Shown one piece after another: positions 7,682 through 17,700 of a DNA stretch of 22,002 bases. Every line of letters starts with the position of its first letter. Positions within the stretch are counted from its first letter, which is position 1. A program made the translations under genes and the position numbers. This DNA is from Flavobacterium sp. (GTDB lineage: Bacteria; Bacteroidota; Bacteroidia; Flavobacteriales; Flavobacteriaceae): the NCBI GenBank assembly GCA_016718345.1, contig JADKDN010000019.1, positions 1-22,002 on the forward strand, written 5' to 3'. Below the pieces are notes generated by a model. That model saw only the letters and a program-made list of their open reading frames with translations, was not told where the DNA came from and did not search any database.

Positions 7682-7689
7682 TAAATTTG
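7682..7689 (+). promoter_or_regulatory. -7 element of glgA
   Basis: TAAATTTG matches TAnnTTTG exactly and lies 33 bp before the glycogen synthase start codon; a T-rich block near 7654-7659 could serve as the -33 element. Confidence 0.5.
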
Positions 7690-7722
7690 GTTTTCTAATA
7701 CTATACCAAAAAAACTCAACAC

Positions 7723-8997
7723 ATGAAAATTGCACTTTTTACCAATGAATTTCCACCAAACATATATGGTGGAGCTGGAGTACATATTGATTTTTTAAGT
7801 CAAGAATTAGCCAAACTTGGGCAACTCGAAGTGCGATGTTTTGGGAATCAAATGGTAAATGAAGCCAGCATGCATGTTGTGGGTATTGACTCTTGCTTGA
7901 GTTCGTTGGCAGACAATAACAACCCTCACATCAAAATGTTTCACAACCTTAGCCGCAATGTCGAGATGGCTCAGGCAACACCTGACGCGGACATTATACA
8001 TTGTCACACTTGGTACAGTCATTTAGCGGGTGTATTTACCCGAGAATTGTTGCAAGTTCCTTTAATTTTAACTACACACAGCTTAGAAACCCATCGCCCT
8101 TGGAAAGTAGAACAGTTGGGTAATGGCTACTTTCTGTCCCGTTGGATTGAACAAACAGCCTATAGCATAGCCGACGGAGTTATTGCCGTAAGCGAGCAGA
8201 TGAAACAGGATGTTATTGAAGCCTATGGTGTGCAGCCTGAAAAAGTAACAGTGATTCACAATGGTATTGATCCTGAATTCTACCAACCTACTTTTGATAC
8301 GGATTTACTATTAGAATATGGCATCAATCCAGATATTCCTTTTGTGCTCTTTGTAGGTCGTATTACCCGCCAAAAAGGAATTTCGCAACTGATTTCCGCA
8401 GCAAAATATTTTAATAAAAATTCGCAAATCGTATTGTGCGCTGGCGCTCCCGATACTAAAGAAATTGCAGAAGAAACGGAAGCTTTGATTGCCGATTTGC
8501 GCAAAGAAAGAGACGGAGTTATCTTGATTTCTGAAATGCTTCCTCGTGATAAAGTGAAAATATTGTACAGTCATGCGCGAGTATTTGCTTGTCCTTCGCT
8601 TTACGAACCTTTCGGGATTATCAATCTAGAAGCCATGTCTTGTGAAACTCCCGTAGTAGGAAGCCATGTAGGCGGAATCCCAGAAATCATTGTGGAGGGA
8701 AAAACTGGATATTTGGTTCCCTTGCAAAGTATCTCAAGAACCGATTTCAATCCAGCGCATCCTGAAGCTTTTCAAAAAGAATTTGCGGCTAAAATTAACC
8801 TGCTTTTAGACGATGAAGCATTGGCTACAAAAATGGGAAAAGAGGGTCGTGAACGCGTTTTGAAAATATTCAGTTGGGAATCTATCGCCCAAACTACTTT
8901 CAAGTATTATCAAGAAGTGATTGCTCGATTTGAAAAGAACATGCTTAGTGGCTTTAGGTGCTTATTTGGAACGCTTATTTTCATTAATTTGAAATAA
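7723..8997 (+). CDS. glgA: Glycogen synthase, GT4 family (GlgA_Coryne type)
   Basis: Transfers glucose from a nucleotide sugar to a growing alpha-1,4-glucan in the cytoplasm. The 424-residue GT-B protein begins MKIALFTNEFPPNIYGGAG, where the glycine-rich loop contacts the donor. Further motifs: 'DIIHCHTWYSHLAG' (about residues 90-103), 'TTHSLETHRPWK', 'ADGVIAVSEQMKQD', 'VIHNGIDPEF', 'VLFVGRITRQKG' (start of the C-terminal Rossmann domain) and 'SLYEPFGIINLEAMSCETP', the E-x7-E nucleotide-sugar site. This set fits TIGR02149 (actinobacterial-type GlgA, also common in Bacteroidota) rather than the classical bacterial GlgA. The last 20 residues after 'EVIARFEKN' (LSGFRCLFGTLIFINLK) are hydrophobic and do not look like the family, so a frameshift near 8940 may have replaced the true end. 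It runs alone; the helicase gene starts 26 bp later from its own promoter. Confidence 0.82.
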   Translation: MKIALFTNEFPPNIYGGAGVHIDFLSQELAKLGQLEVRCFGNQMVNEASMHVVGIDSCLSSLADNNNPHIKMFHNLSRNVEMAQATPDADIIHCHTWYSHLAGVFTRELLQVPLILTTHSLETHRPWKVEQLGNGYFLSRWIEQTAYSIADGVIAVSEQMKQDVIEAYGVQPEKVTVIHNGIDPEFYQPTFDTDLLLEYGINPDIPFVLFVGRITRQKGISQLISAAKYFNKNSQIVLCAGAPDTKEIAEETEALIADLRKERDGVILISEMLPRDKVKILYSHARVFACPSLYEPFGIINLEAMSCETPVVGSHVGGIPEIIVEGKTGYLVPLQSISRTDFNPAHPEAFQKEFAAKINLLLDDEALATKMGKEGRERVLKIFSWESIAQTTFKYYQEVIARFEKNMLSGFRCLFGTLIFINLK

Positions 8998-8999
8998 CC

Positions 9000-9007
9000 T
9001 ATCTTTG
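9000..9007 (+). promoter_or_regulatory. -7 element of the DEAD-box helicase gene
   Basis: TATCTTTG matches TAnnTTTG exactly, overlaps the bases just after the glgA stop and lies 16 bp before the helicase ATG. Confidence 0.55.
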
Positions 9008-9023
9008 CACAAAATTTAAGCAA

Positions 9024-10370
9024 ATGAGCACTTTTGAGCAATTCAATCTACCAAAATCCCTACAGAAAGCTATTGACGAATTAGGATTTACGACCCTACT
9101 CCTATTCAGGAAAAATCATTTTCTGTAATTATGTCGGGGCGTGACATGATGGGAATTGCGCAAACAGGAACGGTAAAACCTTTGCTTATTTATTGCCTTT
9201 ATTGAAACTCTATAAATTTAGTCCTACTCACACTCCAAAAATTGTGATTCTTGTGCCAACGAGAGAGCTTGTGGTGCAGGTTGTAGAAGAGGTTGAAAAA
9301 CTGACAAAATACATGTCCGTTAGAACCTTAGGAATTTATGGAGGAGTGAACATCAACACTCAAAAAACAGCAGTCTATCAAGGTATTGATATTTTAGTAG
9401 GTACGCCAGGAAGAACGATGGACTTGGCTCTAGATAACGTGATCCGCTTTGATGAAACTTCAAAATTAGTCATTGATGAATTTGACGAAATGCTGAATTT
9501 GGGTTTCCGAGCGCAGTTGACCTCTGTACTTGCCATGATGCGTCCTAAACGTCAAAACATTCTTTTTTCTGCCACCATGACCGATGAAGTAGATGCTGTT
9601 TTGAATGACTTTTTTGATTTTCCAGAAGAAGTAAGTTTGGCAGCATCGGGAACACCATTAGAGAATATTACTCAAATTACGTATGCTGTTCCTAACTTCA
9701 ATACCAAAATAAATCTGCTCAAACATTTGTTGACAAACAACGAAGACATGAGCCGTGTGTTGATTTTTGTGAACAACAAAAGATATCCGACATGCTACAC
9801 GAGAGCATAGAAGAGGATTTTGAAGGGCAATTTGGAGTCATTCACTCCAACAAATCACAGAATTACCGATTGAGCACGATGGCTTCATTTCAAGAAGGCA
9901 ATTTACGCGGTATTATCACCACAGATATCATGGCTAGAGGGTTGGATATTTCGGATATTACCCATGTTATCAATTTTGAAATTCCTGAATACCCCGAATT
10001 GTACATGCATAGAATTGGTAGAACTGGTAGAGCCGATGCTACAGGAACAGCTATAAGTTTCTTTACACCAAGAGAAGAGGAATTTAAAATAGAAGCCGAA
10101 GTTTTGATGAATATGGAACTAGATATAGAACCTTTTCCAGAAGAAGTAGAAATCTCTATAAAATTAATTGGTCCTGAAAAAGACAAGCAGCCGATTAAAT
10201 TCTTAATGAAAAAACCAAAACTAGACGGTGATGGCGCCTTTCATGAAAAAGCGAAAAAGAACACCAAAGTTAATCTTGGACATTCCTCCAAAACCAAAAA
10301 GAAAACTCATGGTTCTGTAAATAGAAACATGCTAAAAACGAGGGATAAGAAACGTAAGGATAAGAAGTAG
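9024..10370 (+). CDS. DEAD-box ATP-dependent RNA helicase (frameshifted)
   Basis: Unwinds structured RNA in ribosome assembly or mRNA turnover. Start at 9024 (MSTFEQFNLPKSLQKAIDELGF). Reading across breaks gives the full motif series: Q motif 'PTPIQEKSF', motif I 'AQTGTGKT' (one G missing in the run at about 9173), Ia 'PTRELVVQV', Ib 'TPGRTMDL', II 'IDEFDEM' (DEFD instead of DEAD), III 'FSATM', IV 'VLIFVNNK', V 'ARGLDISDI', VI 'HRIGRTGRA'. The C-terminus is a Lys-rich tail of about 60 residues ending KTRDKKRKDKK, likely an RNA-binding extension. Length about 448 residues is normal. Breaks near 9090, 9173 and 9785 are single-base losses. A conserved gene with three breaks argues for sequencing error rather than decay. 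Confidence 0.86.
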
Positions 10371-10399
10371 TGTTCAGTGAGCAGTGGTCAGTGTTCAGT
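10369..10399. repeat. Direct repeat AGTGTTCAGT between convergent genes
   Basis: The word AGTGTTCAGT occurs at 10369-10378 and 10390-10399, 21 bp apart, with CAGTG words between. It lies directly after the helicase stop and before the convergent lactonase gene. CAGTG-rich strings like this are, from memory, interspersed in Flavobacterium genomes. No hairpin-plus-T-tract terminator is seen for either gene. Confidence 0.4.
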
Positions 10400-10433
10400 T
10401 ATTGCAAATTGTGAAATTGAAGTAAACAATGGA

Positions 10434-11547
10434 TTACATTTTAGTAAATACTAAGCAAACTGGAGCACACAATTCAATTCTCTTTCCAGAATCGGTTAGT
10501 TTTCCTGTAGTTGAATCTATTTTAAAAATTACCACATCATTTGAGTATTGATGTGCTATTAACAGAAATTTCCCTGTAGGATCAATCACAAAATTTCTTG
10601 GTCCTTTGCCTAAAGTAGCACTAGTTTCCACCAATTTCAAATGTCCATCTTTTTGTATTTCAAAACAAGAAATAGTATTAGCAGTTCCACGATTTGTGGC
10701 ATATACAAACTTTCCGTTTGGAGAAATATGGATATCGGCTGCGCCTATTTGTCCTTTAAAATCTGTATCGACGACTTGAGTTTCTTGAATCTTTTTTAAA
10801 GTCCCTTTTTTATACCTAAAAACGGTTAAACCTCCGTCTAATTCCTGCAATAAATAAGCATATTTTCCATCTTTACTAAAGGTCAAATGGCGAGGACCAC
10901 TTCCAGCCTTAACGGAAATACTATCTTTTATTTCCAATATTTTTGCCTCTGCATTGGGGTTATACTTGTAAATGTAAATTTTGTCCGTTCCTAAATCATT
11001 GGCCAAAACAAACTTTTTATCAGGCGAAAATTGCACCATGTGCACATGAGAACTTTCTTGTCGTTGTGTATTGATGCTCTTGCCTTTATGTAGAATCACT
11101 TGCTTCGCTGGCGTAATACCTCCATCCGATTCTTTTCCAAAAACAGAAATGCTTCCACCAGAATAGGCAGCAGTAATCACATTCTTGTTGTCATTGATGA
11201 TGTAACATGGATCGGCTCCTTTGGCGTCTTGCTGATTTAGCAATTGCATCGCTCCAGATTTGCTATCTAAAGCAAAAGCACTAATCATACTTTTTTAGAC
11301 TGTTTTCATTTACGGAATAGATATATTTTGCCTCCTCTGAGACAGTCAAATAACTGGGATTGATACCCTTCTCAGAAGTAGCTTTGAGTTTAACTTCGGC
11401 GGTTTGAACATTAAAATCATAGACGTAAATCCCCTTACTCTCGCAAGAATTGGTATAGGTTCCTATAATTAAATTAGTACTGTTTTCTTGTGCACAAATA
11501 CTAGCAGCACTTAGTAAAGCAATACAACTTAAAAGGTGTTTTTTCAT
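10434..11547 (-). CDS. Lactonase-family beta-propeller protein, secreted (one frameshift)
   Basis: A seven-bladed beta-propeller of the 6-phosphogluconolactonase/carboxy-cis,cis-muconate cyclase-like family (PF10282), about 370 residues. It starts with a signal peptide (MKKHLLSCIALLSAASICAQ) so it is exported, which makes a cytoplasmic pentose-phosphate role unlikely. Propeller blades are visible as repeated 'NPSYLTVSEEAKYIYSVNE', 'PDKKFVLANDLGTDKIYIY', 'GPRHLTFSKDGKYAYLLQE', 'SPNGKFVYATNRGTANTIS' and 'GPRNFVIDPTGKFLLIAHQ'. The reading frame breaks near 11292, where a surplus A in a run turns 'SVNENSLKSMISAFAL' into a stop; removing it joins the halves cleanly. Transcribed opposite to its neighbours, with its own promoter in the 11548-11701 gap. 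Confidence 0.83.
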
Positions 11548-11568
11548 TTTTTATAAATAGATGAGTCA

Positions 11569-11576
11569 CAAAAATA
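11569..11576 (-). promoter_or_regulatory. -7 element of the lactonase gene
   Basis: CAAAAATA on the plus strand is TATTTTTG on the coding strand, an exact TAnnTTTG match, 21 bp upstream of the lactonase start codon. Confidence 0.5.
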
Positions 11577-11677
11577 AGGTTTTAAAGTGGTACCCGTTCT
11601 ATATTATGAGCATCTTTTGCACATATTTTTTATGATTTAAAATCGAAAAATTAAAGCCTCAAAATAATAAAAAGTAG

Positions 11678-11685
11678 TATTTTTG
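11678..11685 (+). promoter_or_regulatory. -7 element of the BatA-domain operon
   Basis: TATTTTTG matches TAnnTTTG and ends 16 bp before the start codon at 11702, giving a very short leader as is common in Flavobacteria. Confidence 0.5.
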
Positions 11686-11701
11686 ACAAATTCAATTTGA
11701 A

Positions 11702-13629
11702 ATGCAATTCAAACACCCAGAAATCCTTTACTTTCTTTTTTTACTGGTTATTCCTATTCTGGTTCATTTGTTTCAATTGCGACGTTTCAAAAAAGAATAC
11801 TTTACCAATGTCAAGCTTTTAAAAGAACTTTCCGTACAAACCCGAAAAAGTGCTACAATCAAAAAATGGCTACTGCTAGCCACTCGTTTATTGCTTTTAA
11901 CTTGTATTGTTTTGGCTTTTGCCCAACCTTTTTTGAAAGTAAAGACAGTAAAAACAGCAACAATGAAATGTACATTATATTGGACAATTCGTTTAGCATG
12001 CAAGCCAAAGGACAAAAAGGCGAACTATTGAAAAGAGCTGTTGAAGATTTATTAGAACACACTCCTGAAAATCAAAATTTTTCATTGATAACCAATTCTG
12101 AAACCTTTTGGAATACGGACATCAAATCGATTCGTTCCAATCTGCAAAACTTGAAATACAGCCCATCTCCTTTTCAGCTAGAAAGTGCTATGGCAAAAAT
12201 AAAATCGCACAAATCGGCTTTCAATAAAGATGTGGTTATTATTTCTGATGCTGTGGGTTTAGAATCCAAACAATTGAAGAGTATTGACAAAGACTTCAAT
12301 ACCTTCTTTATCGTTCCGAAAGCAGAACAAAAAAATAATATCGCAGTTGATCGTGTTTTCATCAAGCAAACCTTAGATAATTTTTATCAGATTAGTGTAG
12401 CATTATCAGGCTATGGCAAAGATTTCAAAGAAGTTCCAATTGCGCTGTATAACAATGGAAAGCTCATTGCCAAAACTTTGGTCAAAATGGAATCCAACAA
12501 AAAAATAATCGATTTCACCATTCCAAAGGAAAATTTTCATGGCTATGTTACCATTACTGAAAGTGGTTTGGAGTATGACAACACGCTTTTCTTTAGCATT
12601 TCAAAACCTGAAAAAATAAATGTTTTAAGCATTGGCGAAAGCGAAAAAAGTGTTTTTCTATCTCGAATCTACACCAAAGACGAATTCAATTACAACAATT
12701 ATACTTTAGAAAGTCTAGATTATAATGTTCTTGACAAACAAGACGCTATTGTGTTGAATGAACTCAAAGAAATTCCTCAAGCATTACAAACCACTTTAAA
12801 ATCATTTGTAGAGAAAGGCGGCAATCTTGTTTTTATTCCTTCCAATGAAAATAGCCCATCGAATAATAGCCGTTTTCTATCCAATTTTGGCAACATTCAA
12901 TTCAAATCTTTACAGAAAACCGAAAAATTAATTACTAAAATTGCTTTCAACAACCCTTTGTATTCCTCTGTTTTTGAGAAACAAATTACCAATTTTCAAT
13001 ATCCAAGTACCAAATCTTCCTTCGTTATAAATAGTTCCAATCCAGCGATTTTAAGTTATGAAGACCAAAGTGTTTTTCTCACTTCGGTACAAAATCAAAT
13101 TGCTTCGGTCTACGTATTTTCGGCGGCACTTAATAAAACCAATTCAAACTTCATCAATTCGCCTCTGGTCGTTCCTACTTTTTACAATATGGCGCAGAGC
13201 ATTCAAAAAACCGGAATATCGGCATTAACCATTGGAGAAAACAATCCCATTTTGATTGATGTATTATTAGAAAAAGATGAAATTGTATCTATTAAAAACA
13301 AAGAGGAAAGTTTCATTCCAGTTCAACAAATTTTAAACAATAAAGTAAAATTCTCTTGTAATGATTATCCTCAACAGGCGGGGAATTTTGAGGTTTACAA
13401 ACAAAATGAAATATTGAAAAATATCAGTTTTAATTACAATAGAACCGAAAGTAATGTAGTTCCAACTGACGAAAGTATATTGTCTGACTACACAACATCA
13501 GAGACAATTGACACTATTTTCACCACCTTACAAACCAATCGAACCGATACGGAACTGTGGAAATGGTTTGTCATTCTTACCTTATTATTTTTAGTCATTG
13601 AAGTATTCATACAAAAATTTGTAAAATGA
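11702..13629 (+). CDS. BatA-domain / von Willebrand factor A membrane protein (one frameshift)
   Basis: An inner-membrane protein of about 642 residues, related to Bat aerotolerance proteins. The N-terminal BatA domain (TIGR02226) has 'FKHPEILYFLFLLVIPILVHLF' as the first membrane segment, the positive 'QLRRFKKEYFTNVKLLKEL', and a second segment 'WLLLATRLLLLTCIVLAFAQP'. A vWA domain follows with the metal-ion site D-x-S-x-S ('IILDNSFSMQAKGQ'), then a long periplasmic region and a final membrane helix ('WFVILTLLFLVIEVFI'). One base is missing near 11942 in an A-run (KVK-DSKN), which splits the frame. The stop overlaps the next start by ATGA, so the dihydroorotase-like gene is translationally coupled. 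Role: unknown assembly or envelope function inferred from the family. Confidence 0.85.
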
Positions 13630-14877
13630 AACTAATCATCCGAAACGCGACAGTTATTGATTCAAAAAGCCCTTTTCACAATCAAAAAGTCGATATACAG
13701 ATTGAAAATGGTCTCCTTTCAAAAATTGACTCAAAGATTGAAAACACGGGGAATTATAATGAAGTACATCTGGAAAATCTTCATGTTTCACAGGGTTGGT
13801 TTGACTCTAGTGTTTCTCTTGGTGAACCTGGTTTTGAGGAACGAGAAACCATCATAAATGGTTTGACTGTGGCTGCAAAAAGTGGTTTTACAGCTATTGC
13901 CTTACAACCCAACTCCTACCCGATTATTGACAATCAGTCTCAGATTAATTTTGTAAAATCGAAGGCGAAAGAGGCTGCCACTCAATTGTTTCCCATTGGC
14001 GCTTTAACAAAAGAAAGCCAAGGCAAAGATTTAGCCGAACTATTTGATATGAAAAATGCTGGAGCGATTGCTTTTGGGGATTATAATAAAAATATTGACA
14101 ATCCAAATTTGCTAAAAATCGCGCTACAATATACCCAAGATTTTGATGGATTGGTACTTGCTTTTTGTCAAAATCCTGACATAAAAGGCAATGGTGTGGT
14201 CAATGAAGGCATTGTTTCCACACGATTAGGATTAAAGGGAATTCCCTCTTTAGCAGAAGAAATAGAAGTGGCTCGAAACCTATTTTTACTAGAATACACA
14301 GGAGGAAAATTGCATATCCCCACCATTTCTACGGCGCAATCTGTTGCACTTATCAGAAAAGCCAAAGCCAAAGGATTGCAAGTGAGTTGTAGTGTAGCTG
14401 TTCATCATTTGGTTTTGACTGATGACCTCTTGGATGGATTTGATAGTAGGTATAAAGTTTCGCCACCACTACGAACAGAAAGCGATAGAAAAACATTACT
14501 CAAGGGAGTAAAAGACGGAACGATTGATTTAATTACTTCCGATCACAATCCCATAGATATTGAACATAAAAAAATGGAATTCGATTTGGCAAAAAATGGA
14601 ACCATTGGTTTGGAAAGTGCCTTTGGAGCTTTGAATACCGTTTTACCTTTAGAAATTTGTATCGAAAAATTAACCACCGGAAAATCAATCTTTGGCATTG
14701 AAAGCGCTCCTATTGATGAAGGCGAAATTGCCAATCTTAGCTTTTTTTACTCCCGATGGAACTTGGATGTTTACTAAAGAAAACATCCTGTCCAAATCTA
14801 AAATTCTGCATTCTTAGGGATTAAAATGAAGGGGAAAGCGTATGGATTTTAATAAAGGAAAACTAATTTTAGGATAA
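13626..14877 (+). CDS. Dihydroorotase-like amidohydrolase lacking metal ligands (C-terminal frameshifts)
   Basis: About 417 residues of the dihydroorotase/hydantoinase fold. Real dihydroorotases start their metal site with D-x-H-x-H-x-R-x-PG; here the site reads 'GWFDSSVSLGEPGFEE', both histidines being replaced, and the later 'DHAPH' reads 'SDHNPID'. 'AVHHLVLTDDLL' and the C-terminal 'FDLAKNGTIGLE' of the family are kept. The protein should not bind a normal binuclear zinc centre, so it is probably a non-catalytic paralogue (as known for inactive dihydroorotase partners of aspartate carbamoyltransferase) or has another role. The frame breaks near 14745 and twice after that; the natural end, 'SAFLGIKMKGKAYG...KGKLIL', runs to the TAA at 14875-14877, one base before the next ATG. 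Starts inside the stop of the BatA gene. Confidence 0.8.
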
Positions 14878-14878
14878 A

Positions 14879-15204
14879 ATGAATCACAAAATTGAAGAAG
14901 GAAAATCAGCAGCTATCACGAGCTACATCCTAATTATTGGAGTATTAATTGCAATGTCGATGAATTCAGACACCAAGAGCCCATTTGCTTCATTTCATAT
15001 TCGTCAGGCGCTGGGACTATCTATTACGTTTATTTCACTGGGCTTGATTATTAGCAATTTTGATAGTATAATGATATCGGCCACGATGTGGATTTTTGTA
15101 TCTGTACTGTGGACTTATGGTATTTTTAGCGCCATAAAAGGCGAAACAAAACCCTGCCTTTGTTGGGTGAATTGTTCCAAAAAACGTTTAAAAATATATC
15201 CTAA
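14879..15204 (+). CDS. DUF4870-like small membrane protein (one frameshift)
   Basis: About 108 residues with three membrane helices: 'AAITSYILIIGVLIAMSM', 'ALGLSITFISLGLIISNF' and 'MISATMWIFVSVLWTYGIF'. The 'FASFHIRQALGL' stretch between the first two is the signature of DUF4870/import-component-like proteins. A missing base near 15153 diverts the frame; the restored ending reads 'GETKPLPLLGELFQKTFKNI' with stop at 15202-15204. It starts one base after the dihydroorotase-like gene and ends five bases before the hydrolase ATG, so it belongs to the same operon. Function unknown. Confidence 0.72.
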
Positions 15205-15209
15205 TCCGT

Positions 15210-15858
15210 ATGAATTTAGCATTGCACCATTTGGTTAGAGAACCAAAACTAAAGTTAGCTAAAAAATCCTTTATTGTTGTTATTGCACGGCTATGGTAGC
15301 AATGAAGAAGATTTATTTTCATTTGCTAGTGAGTTGCCAGACCACTATTATGTTATCTCCGCTCGTGCGCCTTATAGTTTACAATACGGAAGCTATGCTT
15401 GGTACTCTATTAATTTTGATGCGGATGAAAATAAATTTTCTGATAACGATGAAGCGAGAACTTCCCGAGATGTAATCTCTCGTTTCATTGACGAAGTTGT
15501 GGCGAATTACCCTGTAGACCCGAACAATGTAACCCTAATTGGATTTAGCCAAGGCACCATTTTGAGCTATGCAGTGGCACTTTCCTATCCTGAAAAAGTA
15601 CAGCGTGTAGTGGCAATGAGTGGCTACCTGAATTTGGATCTTTTAACGGATGATTACCTGAAAAACAACTTCTCCAACCTAAAAATATTTGCTTCACATG
15701 GCACGGTAGACCAAGTGATTCCTGTTAGCTGGGCGAGAAAGGCAAAACCTATTTTAGATACTTTGGGCATTGCCACTACGTATAAAGAATACCCGATAGG
15801 TCATGGCGTTTCTCCACAAAATTTTTATGATTTTAAAAATTGGTTAGAGGGTAAGTGA
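15210..15858 (+). CDS. Alpha/beta hydrolase, phospholipase/carboxylesterase family (one frameshift)
   Basis: A cytoplasmic serine esterase of the PF02230 group, about 216 residues. From the ATG at 15210 it reads MNLALHHLVREPKLKLAKNP, then 'LLLLLHGYGSNEEDLFSFA' after removing one surplus A near 15265; 'HGYGSNE' is the oxyanion-hole strand. The nucleophile serine is in 'GFSQGTILSYA', the acid in 'SHGTVDQVIP' and the base in 'YPIGHGVSP', a complete catalytic triad. It would hydrolyse short-chain esters or lysophospholipids. Last gene of the run that begins with the BatA-domain gene, and the last core-type gene before the integrative element. Confidence 0.84.
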
Positions 15859-16226
15859 GTTTTGGCTTGTAAGACGATTGAAACGTAGGGTTAATTTATT
15901 TATATTTGGGATAGATATGAAACAAACTTTCCTTAAGCAACCTAAATATGGGTGTATATAAGAAGGTTTGTAGCGCATATATACAAGTTATCTACAACTT
16001 TTCATTCAACCCTCCCATTTGCACTTAAAGTGTTGTATTCATTGACTTTATAAAAATGAACAATGCAATTTTAAGCATAAAAAAGCAACGAAATACTTGT
16101 TTTGTTGTACCCAATGTTGTACCTTCGTATCACGATGCACCCAATTGAAAACCCAGTATTTACAATACTTTCACTCGTTTGCATTGCTTTACAAATATAG
16201 TACAACATTTCTAATTTCCTAACACT
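15859..16226. other. Intergenic leader of the integrative element
   Basis: No gene. It holds an inverted repeat TGTATATA/TATATACA (15953-15985, 17-bp loop), four copies of TGTTGTA (16031, 16103, 16115 and inverted at 16200) and CAATGCAA/TTGCATTG about 110 bp apart. The left attachment site should lie here, between the hydrolase stop and the integrase start, but no tRNA end is present and the right junction is outside the window, so it cannot be placed. Confidence 0.5.
16103..16209. repeat. TGTTGTACC repeats before the integrase
   Basis: TGTTGTACC occurs at 16103-16111 and 16115-16123 (12-bp period); AATGTTGTAC at 16113-16122 has a perfect inverted partner GTACAACATT at 16200-16209, 18 bp before the integrase ATG. 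A further TGTTGTAT lies at 16031-16038. The spacing suggests arm-type integrase sites or an operator. Confidence 0.5.
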
Positions 16227-17438
16227 ATGGCATCAATTAAACTAATTTTAAGAACACATCAGGCAGACCAAACCGGACACAGCCCTTTGTACATTCGAAT
16301 TATAAAAGATAGAAAAACGAAATTTATCACTGCTGGAGTGAAGCTCAAAGAGAACGAGTGGGATGAAGTAAAGCAGAAAGTAAAAAAGAACCATCCCAAC
16401 AGTGCGAGGATGAATGCTGCATTATCTCAAAAAATTGCAGATGCTGAAGGTCAGGTTGCGGATATGGAAAGAAAGGTAAAAACGGTTTCCATCAAAAAAC
16501 TAAAAGAAGCCATAAAGGGAAAAGAAGTGCCAAACTTTTTTTGAATATGCCAGAAAGAGATTAGAGAAAATCAAAAGTACTGTTTCTTATTCCACTTACA
16601 GAGCATACACTTCTCAGGTTGATAAATTTGAAAAATATATGGGAACAAAGGATGTGTATTTTGATGAAATTACCGTAGCACTATTAAACGACTATAAATT
16701 TCATTTAGGAGATATTTTAGAAACGGAGATACAACGCAACGCCTTTCCATAATTGTTCTGGGATACCATATTCAGGGATGCTATTGTGAAGAAGTAATTC
16801 CCGAAACTATGTTTCCGTTTAGCAAAATAACCTTAAAATCAGTTCTTCTAAAAGATTATTTCTAAACAAAAACAGATTGAAGATTTAACCCAATTAAAGC
16901 TCATAGAAGGCAAAAAAGCGATGATGTGGAGAGATTTATTCCTTTTCTCTATTTATGCCGGAGGATTGCGTTTTAGTGATGTTATCGAAATGCAATATTC
17001 CAATTACAATGAAGCTGAACATAAAATCAACAAACACATTCGTAAAACTGGAAGAGTACACCAGTTCAAAATTGGAAAAGTGGCTATAGATATTCTAGAA
17101 AAATACAAAAAAGTAAATGCCAATCACGATGATTTTATCTTTCCGATTATTATGGACAAAGAAGGCTATTTGAACAGCGAAGCAAAACGTTATTTTCAAA
17201 CAGCAGCTTTCAATAAATTGGCAAATTGGCATCTAAAAAATTGGGGAAAAAATAAAACTCCCTTTCGACCTTTCTTTCCATTTATCAAGACACAGTTTTG
17301 CAACAAATGCTTTAAATAATGGAATGAGAATTGAGCACGTTTCTAAACTTATGGACCAGAGACATCAGCACAACTCAAGTTTATGCCAAAATCATCAGCG
17401 AAGAATTGGACAAAGCAGTTGACAATTATATTTTTTAA
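16227..17438 (+). CDS. Tyrosine recombinase / integrase (several frameshifts)
   Basis: Site-specific recombinase that integrates and excises the element, about 400 residues. The N-terminal arm-binding domain is the Bacteroidota type ('LYIRIIKDRKTKFITAGVKLKENEWDE'), followed by a SAM-like core-binding domain ('FFEYARKRLEKIKSTVSYSTYRAYTSQVDKFEKY') and the catalytic domain. Catalytic residues: Arg in 'YAGGLRFSDVI', His-x-x-Arg in 'FHLSRHSFATNAL', and Tyr in 'ISTTQVYAKIISEEL'. Breaks near 16540 (surplus T in a run), about 16740-16870 (several), 17270 and 17355 split it into four pieces. It ends 'DKAVDNYIF' at 17436-17438. First gene of the element, reading away from the core genes. Confidence 0.85.
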
Positions 17439-17700
17439 AAAACAACGAGGGTAAAATTTACCCAAATTAAAACAACTTTGACCTTCGTAACTAAAAATTG
17501 TAAAATAAGGGAAAATAAAAGTTTAAATAACTCATTTGAAATTTTAACAAGGATTTTTTTTATTTTATAACTTTACATCAAAGTAAACAAGTAATTTTTA
17601 AAGCATTCGAAACGAGTGATAAACGAACTCTAGTTGAAAACACTAGGACTTCCAAAAAGCAACCAATTTAAAACCGCTTTTAATTACCTTTCAATACTAA
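17439..17700. other. Intergenic region with GGGTAAAATTTACCC hairpin
   Basis: No gene. GGGTAAA-A-TTTACCC (17449-17463) directly follows the integrase stop and could form a weak stem; it has no strong T-tract, so it may be an operator rather than a terminator. A TAACTTTA string near 17566 is a weak -7 candidate for the next gene. Confidence 0.4.

Noticed and set aside
10369..10399. CRISPR-like repeat
   Set aside because: Only two copies of a 10-bp word with no spacers of regular length; no CRISPR array or cas gene is seen anywhere in the window.
15859..16226. tRNA gene as integration target
   Set aside because: No cloverleaf, T-loop GTTCRA or acceptor-stem pairing could be found in the gap upstream of the integrase.
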